DNA from: DASVDK01 sp036562265 [NCBI: Thermodesulfobacteriota bacterium]
GTDB lineage: Bacteria; DASVDK01
NCBI GenBank assembly: GCA_036562265.1
Contig: DATCKS010000366.1
Coordinates: 1 to 11,693, forward strand
Direction: 5' to 3'
Length of the DNA stretch: 11,693 bases
Below, piece after piece: positions 8,742 through 11,693 of the stretch (its first letter is position 1; every line of letters starts with the position of its first letter). The position numbers were made by a program, and so were the translations under genes. The notes beneath the pieces were generated by a model. The model was not told the DNA's origin. It searched no databases and worked only from the letters and a program-made list of their open reading frames with translations.

Positions 8742-10172
8742 ATGCCGGACACGCGCGCCCGCCTGCGCCAGCTCCCGTCGGTCACCGAGGTCCTCAAGAG
8801 CCCCGGCGTGGCGGCGCTCCTGCGCCGCCGCCCGCGCCCGCTCGTCGTCGAGGCGATCCGGGAGGTCCTCGACGAGGCGCGCCGCCGGCTCCTCGCGGGG
8901 GAGGCCTTCGAGCCCGACGGCTTCCTCGCCGGCCTGCCGGCCGCCGTCGACCGCGCGCTCGACGCCCGCACCCGGCCGAACCTGCGCCGGCTCCTCAACG
9001 CCACCGGCGTCGTCATCCACACGAACCTCGGCCGGTCGGTGCTGGCGGCCGAGGCGGTGGAGGCGATGGAGGCGGTCGCGGCCGGCTACTCGACGCTCGA
9101 GCTGGACCTCGCGTCGGGCGAGCGCGGCTCTCGCCACGCCCACGTCGAGCGGCTCCTCACGGCGCTCACCGGCGCCGAAGCCGCCTGCGTCGTGAACAAC
9201 AACGCCGCGGCCACCATGATCGCCCTCAACACCCTCGCGGCCGGTCGCGAGGGGATCGTCTCGCGGGGCGAGCTGGTGGAGATCGGCGGCGCCTACCGCA
9301 TGCCGGACGTCATGGCGGCCTCGGGCGTCGCGCTCCGCGAGGTGGGGACCACCAACAAGACGTACCTGCACGACTACGAGGCGGCCATCACCGAGCGGAC
9401 CGGCGTCCTCGTCCGCGTCCACACCAGCAACTTCCGCATCGTCGGCTTCACGCACGCGGTCGACGGCGCCGAGCTGGCGGCCCTCGCCCACCGGCGCGGC
9501 CTCGCGGCCCTGGAGGACCTGGGCAGCGGGTGCCTGGTCGACCTCGGCCGCATCGGCCTGCCGCGCGAGCCGACGGTCCAGGAGGCGGTCGCCACCGGCA
9601 TGGACCTGGTGACCTTCAGCGGCGACAAGCTCCTCGGCGGCCCGCAGGCCGGCATCGTCGTGGGGCGGGCCGCGGCGGTCGCGGCCGTCAAGAAGAACCC
9701 CCTCATGCGGGCCCTGCGGCCGGACAAGCTCACCCTGGCGGCGCTCGAGGCGACGCTCCGGCTCTACGAGGCAGGTACGGACACGGCGCTCCGGCGCATC
9801 CCGACCCTCCGGATGCTCGCCATGAGCGAGGAGGAACTCCGGGCGCGCGCGGCGCGGCTCAAGGCGCACATCCGGCGACTCGCCCCGCAGGCCGCGCTCT
9901 CGCTCAGGGCCGACGTCTCCCGGGTCGGGGGTGGGGCGCTGCCGCTCGCCGAGCCGCCGACGACCGTCGTCGCGGTGGCGCCGCGCGTGGCCGACCCGGG
10001 CCGGGCCGGCGCGGCGCTCGTCGCGCTCGAGGCGGCCCTCCGCTCGGAGGAGCCTGCCGTCATCGCACGCCTCAAGGACGACGCGCTCCTGCTCGACCCG
10101 AGGACGCTCCTCGACGACGAGATCGCGCCCTGCGCGAGACGGGTGGCGGCGGCGCTCCAGCGCGTGGGCTGA
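8742..10172 (+). CDS. selA: L-seryl-tRNA(Sec) selenium transferase
   Basis: A 476-residue PLP enzyme that converts Ser-tRNA(Sec) to Sec-tRNA(Sec) using selenophosphate, in the cytoplasm; the E. coli protein has 463 residues and forms a decamer. The N-terminal segment RLRQLPSVTEVLKSP is the SelA signature start. NATGVVIHTNLGRS, NNNAAATMIALNTLA, RGELVEIGGAYRMPDVM, EVGTTNKTYLHDYE and HTSNFRIVGFT follow in family order. The PLP lysine is Lys296 in TFSGDKLLGGPQAGI. The ATG at 8742 fits both the N-terminal motif and the adjacent -10 box. It lies just downstream of the gene for a selenoprotein, its likely main client, but beyond a terminator, so it is expressed separately. selB, often next to selA, is absent here. 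Confidence 0.96.
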   Translation: MPDTRARLRQLPSVTEVLKSPGVAALLRRRPRPLVVEAIREVLDEARRRLLAGEAFEPDGFLAGLPAAVDRALDARTRPNLRRLLNATGVVIHTNLGRSVLAAEAVEAMEAVAAGYSTLELDLASGERGSRHAHVERLLTALTGAEAACVVNNNAAATMIALNTLAAGREGIVSRGELVEIGGAYRMPDVMAASGVALREVGTTNKTYLHDYEAAITERTGVLVRVHTSNFRIVGFTHAVDGAELAALAHRRGLAALEDLGSGCLVDLGRIGLPREPTVQEAVATGMDLVTFSGDKLLGGPQAGIVVGRAAAVAAVKKNPLMRALRPDKLTLAALEATLRLYEAGTDTALRRIPTLRMLAMSEEELRARAARLKAHIRRLAPQAALSLRADVSRVGGGALPLAEPPTTVVAVAPRVADPGRAGAALVALEAALRSEEPAVIARLKDDALLLDPRTLLDDEIAPCARRVAAALQRVG

Positions 10173-10445
10173 GCGCCTCGACGTCCGGGCGAGCACGCCG
10201 CGGCCGGCGCGCCGCGATCGTCCCGACCACAGGGCGCCGGCCGGCACCGCTCGGGCAGCCGGCTCGTTCGCGCCATACGGCCCGCTTCCGCCCGGCCGTA
10301 CTCGATCCCGCGTCTCGGGCAGCGGTAGCCCCGGCCGGCTCGCGGCCGCACGGCCGGAGACCGGACGGTCGAGCCGGGGCGGACGCCGGCCGGTCGCGCG
10401 GCGTCGGGGGGTTACGGCGGCACGGTCGTCGCTTCGCCCCCGCGC
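10173..10445 (+). other. GC-rich intergenic gap between selA and radC
   Basis: I see no supported gene in these 273 bases: open frames crossing it are unbroken only because of high GC, and their translations are Arg/Pro/Gly-rich without known motifs. It holds several short GC palindromes, for example CGCGGC/GCCGCG (10199-10204 with 10211-10216), and a 10-base direct repeat CTCGGGCAGC (10250-10259 and 10314-10323). The first hairpin could be a weak selA terminator, but no T-tract follows. No tRNA-Sec-like T arm or UCA anticodon loop was found on either strand. Confidence 0.5.
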
Positions 10446-11144
10446 ATGATCGCAGAGGGAGGCCCGGGAGGGACGGGGAACGAGGACCGCCCGCGCGAGC
10501 GGCTCCTCGCCGTGGGGCCCGAGGGGCTCGCGTCGGTCGAGCTTCTGGCGCTGGTGCTCGGCTCCGGAGGCCCGGGGCGGCCGGCGGCCACGCTGGCGGC
10601 GCGCCTGCTCGCCCGGTTCGGCTCGATACGCGGGCTTGCCGCGCGCAGCCCCAGGGAACTGGCGACGGAGCCTGGCGTGGGGCCGGCGCGGGCCGCGGCG
10701 GTGACCGCCGCGCTCGAACTCGGCCGGCGGCTCGCCGAGACGCGGCTCCTCCCCGGCACGAGGCTCGGCGGCGCGGCCGACGTGTTCCGGCACTATCACC
10801 TCCGCCTGCGGGACCTCAAGCGCGAGCGGTTCCTCGCGCTCCTCCTCGACGGGAAGCACCGGCTCGCCGGCGAGATCCTCGTGTCTGAGGGGACGCTCAC
10901 GGCGAGCCTGGTCCATCCGCGGGAGGCGTTCGCGCCGGCGGTCAGGGAGTCGGCGGCCGCGCTGGTGTTCGTCCACAACCACCCCTCGGGCGATCCGACC
11001 CCCTCGCGGGAGGACGTCGACCTCACCCGCCGCCTCGTCGCGGTCGGCGACCTCCTCGGCATCCGGGTCCTCGACCACGTGATCGTGGGTGACGCCCGTT
11101 ACCACTCGTTCGCCGACGCCGGGCGGCTCGCGACGCGGGACTGA
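10446..11144 (+). CDS. radC: RadC family JAB/MPN-domain protein
   Basis: A 232-residue protein of the RadC (UPF0758) family. The N-terminal DRPRERLLAVGPEGLASVELL block is the family's opening, followed by a helix-hairpin-helix-like segment (ELATEPGVGPARAAAVTAAL). The C-terminal JAB/MPN domain has an intact JAMM metal site: the Glu in GEILVSEGTL, then His177, His179, Pro180, Ser187 and Asp190 in HNHPSGDPTPSREDVD. Despite its name RadC is not a proven DNA-repair enzyme; its biochemical role is unsettled. The length is typical. ATG 10446 has no clear Shine-Dalgarno; the frame is open upstream but the family N-terminus starts just after this Met. It stands alone between two non-coding gaps. Confidence 0.93.
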   Translation: MIAEGGPGGTGNEDRPRERLLAVGPEGLASVELLALVLGSGGPGRPAATLAARLLARFGSIRGLAARSPRELATEPGVGPARAAAVTAALELGRRLAETRLLPGTRLGGAADVFRHYHLRLRDLKRERFLALLLDGKHRLAGEILVSEGTLTASLVHPREAFAPAVRESAAALVFVHNHPSGDPTPSREDVDLTRRLVAVGDLLGIRVLDHVIVGDARYHSFADAGRLATRD

Positions 11145-11416
11145 GCGCCCGGGTGTTCAGGTGTCCGGACCCGACGATTCCGAACGGGTACAATGGGGCG
11201 GTCGTGCGACATGCGGTGCACTCCGCGCGGGCGGCCGGCCGGCGCGCGGCCGCCCGACGTGCGGAAGTCCCTGCTTTATCCTTGACTTTCAGGTGCCCGC
11301 TCGATAACAACGGACCGACTCGTCTCGTCACTCGAACCGCCGCGACCCTCTCGGGCACGAAGCCGTGATGTGCCGCGCTTCACGTGCCGCGAGCGGGGCG
11401 CGCGCCCGGACGGTCA
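11145..11416 (+). other. Intergenic region after radC with promoter-like and hairpin elements
   Basis: This 272-base stretch carries no gene I can support. It contains CGGGT/ACCCG (11150-11154 with 11169-11173), a weak possible radC hairpin. CGGGTACAAT (11185-11194) is a copy of the selA promoter core. A GC hairpin CGGGCGGCC/GGCCGCCCG (11228-11236 with 11248-11256) follows, and then TTGACT-N17-TAACAA (11282-11310), a second but weak promoter candidate for the gene starting at 11417. Around 11270-11345 base use is noticeably less GC-rich. A 54-codon frame from GTG 11204 to TGA 11368 lies here, but its third-position GC (about 72%) is well below neighbouring genes, so I do not call it. Confidence 0.5.
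11185..11194 (+). promoter_or_regulatory. Second CGGGTACAAT -10-like element
   Basis: Identical over ten bases to the selA core promoter. No TTGACA-like -35 sits 17 bases upstream. Transcription would start near 11201, which is three bases before a GTG codon at 11204 and upstream of the GC hairpin at 11228-11256. It could drive a leaderless small gene, a small RNA, or the leader of the gene at 11417. The match is seen; activity is inferred. Confidence 0.4.
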
Positions 11417-11693
11417 GTGAGCTTCTTGCGCCGGTTCCTGAAGCCCAGCACGCCCCGCGCCGACGGTGCCGCGCCCTGGGGGCGTCTCCCGGCCAGCCCG
11501 CCTCGCTCCACGCCGTACGCCCGCGGTCTCGACCCGGTGGTGCCCGACGTGGACGGGGAGGGGGACGTCGCGACCGAGGCATCGGTCCGGCCGGCGGCGC
11601 CGGACAGCGGCGCCCGAGCGGAGGCGACGCCGACGACGATCGAGTCGCCGCAGGCGAACGCGCCCACCTGGCGGCGCGAGCCCACGCGCAACA
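11417..11693 (+). CDS. Unrecognised protein, N-terminal part, Pro/Ala/Arg-rich, cut by window end
   Basis: The frame is open from GTG 11417 to the last base, giving 92 residues. It starts MSFLRRFLKP, a basic amphipathic beginning, then becomes rich in Pro, Ala, Arg, Ser and acidic residues (for example DPVVPDVDGEGDV) with no predicted secondary structure, as in a disordered linker before a folded domain. About 93% of codons end in G or C, matching the confident genes and supporting real coding. I recognise no family. An in-frame GTG at 11384 is an alternative start but gives a less natural N-terminus; the ribosome site is weak in both cases. A function cannot be assigned without the remainder. 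Confidence 0.55.
   Translation, partial: MSFLRRFLKPSTPRADGAAPWGRLPASPPRSTPYARGLDPVVPDVDGEGDVATEASVRPAAPDSGARAEATPTTIESPQANAPTWRREPTRN

Noticed and set aside
10173-10445. A tRNA-Sec gene in the selA-radC spacer
   Set aside because: I looked for a TTCGA-type T loop and a UCA anticodon loop on both strands and found no arrangement that folds into a tRNA.
7761-11105. A 1114-codon open frame on the - strand spanning the NrfD-type gene, selA and radC
   Set aside because: It crosses three confident genes, two gaps and a terminator, and its product is low-complexity; a GC artefact.
11150-11200. A signal recognition particle RNA suggested by TTCAGGTGTCCGGA near the radC end
   Set aside because: The resemblance is limited to a few bases; the conserved GGAAGGAAGCAG part of the loop is missing.
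11204-11368. A 54-residue leaderless ORF from GTG 11204, after the CGGGTACAAT box
   Set aside because: Third-position GC is much lower than in the true genes, the peptide is Arg/Ala-rich without a motif, and there is no conservation evidence; kept only as a possibility in the findings.

Overview
The window is dense, very GC-rich (about 70% by eye) bacterial chromosome. Every supported gene lies on the + strand, with strong G/C preference at third codon positions and several GTG/TTG starts. Shine-Dalgarno sites are uneven, and selA has a TACAAT -10 box directly against its ATG, which implies a leaderless transcript. That habit, with the GC content and gene content, fits a high-GC free-living lineage such as Chloroflexota (Limnocylindria-like), Actinobacteria or another deep soil/sediment phylum. 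No gene here settles the taxonomy, and I hold the Chloroflexota idea only weakly.

Region 1 (1-3671) is the end of a branched-chain-amino-acid-type (HAAT) ABC transporter operon: the livH tail, livM, livG and livF, with overlapping start/stop codons. A beta-decarboxylating dehydrogenase of the D-malate/tartrate (DmlA/TtuC) type follows. A perfect 18-bp inverted repeat closes the block. The periplasmic binding protein and the livH start lie outside the window. The dehydrogenase hints that the real substrate may be a hydroxy- or dicarboxylate rather than leucine.

Region 2 (3672-8724) is a respiratory formate dehydrogenase operon behind a good sigma70-type promoter (TTGACA-N17-TAGACT). The catalytic subunit is a selenoprotein: an in-frame UGA at 4454-4456 encodes Sec195 and is followed by a SECIS-like hairpin. 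Standard gene calling would split it into two false genes (3872-4456 and 4505-6973). It has a Tat signal. It is followed by a 16-Cys iron-sulfur subunit and an NrfD/PsrC-type membrane subunit in place of the FdnI cytochrome b. Together they should oxidise formate on the outer face of the membrane and pass electrons through [4Fe-4S] clusters to quinone. A textbook Rho-independent terminator ends the operon.

Region 3 (8725-10172) is selA, encoding the enzyme that makes Sec-tRNA(Sec). It sits directly downstream on its own apparently leaderless promoter, so a selenoprotein and part of the machinery that makes it are neighbours. I find no selB, selD or tRNA-Sec gene in the window.

Region 4 (10173-11693) holds a GC-rich non-coding gap, radC, a second gap with a repeat of the selA -10 sequence (CGGGTACAAT) and a GC hairpin, and the start of an unrecognised Pro/Ala-rich protein running off the end.
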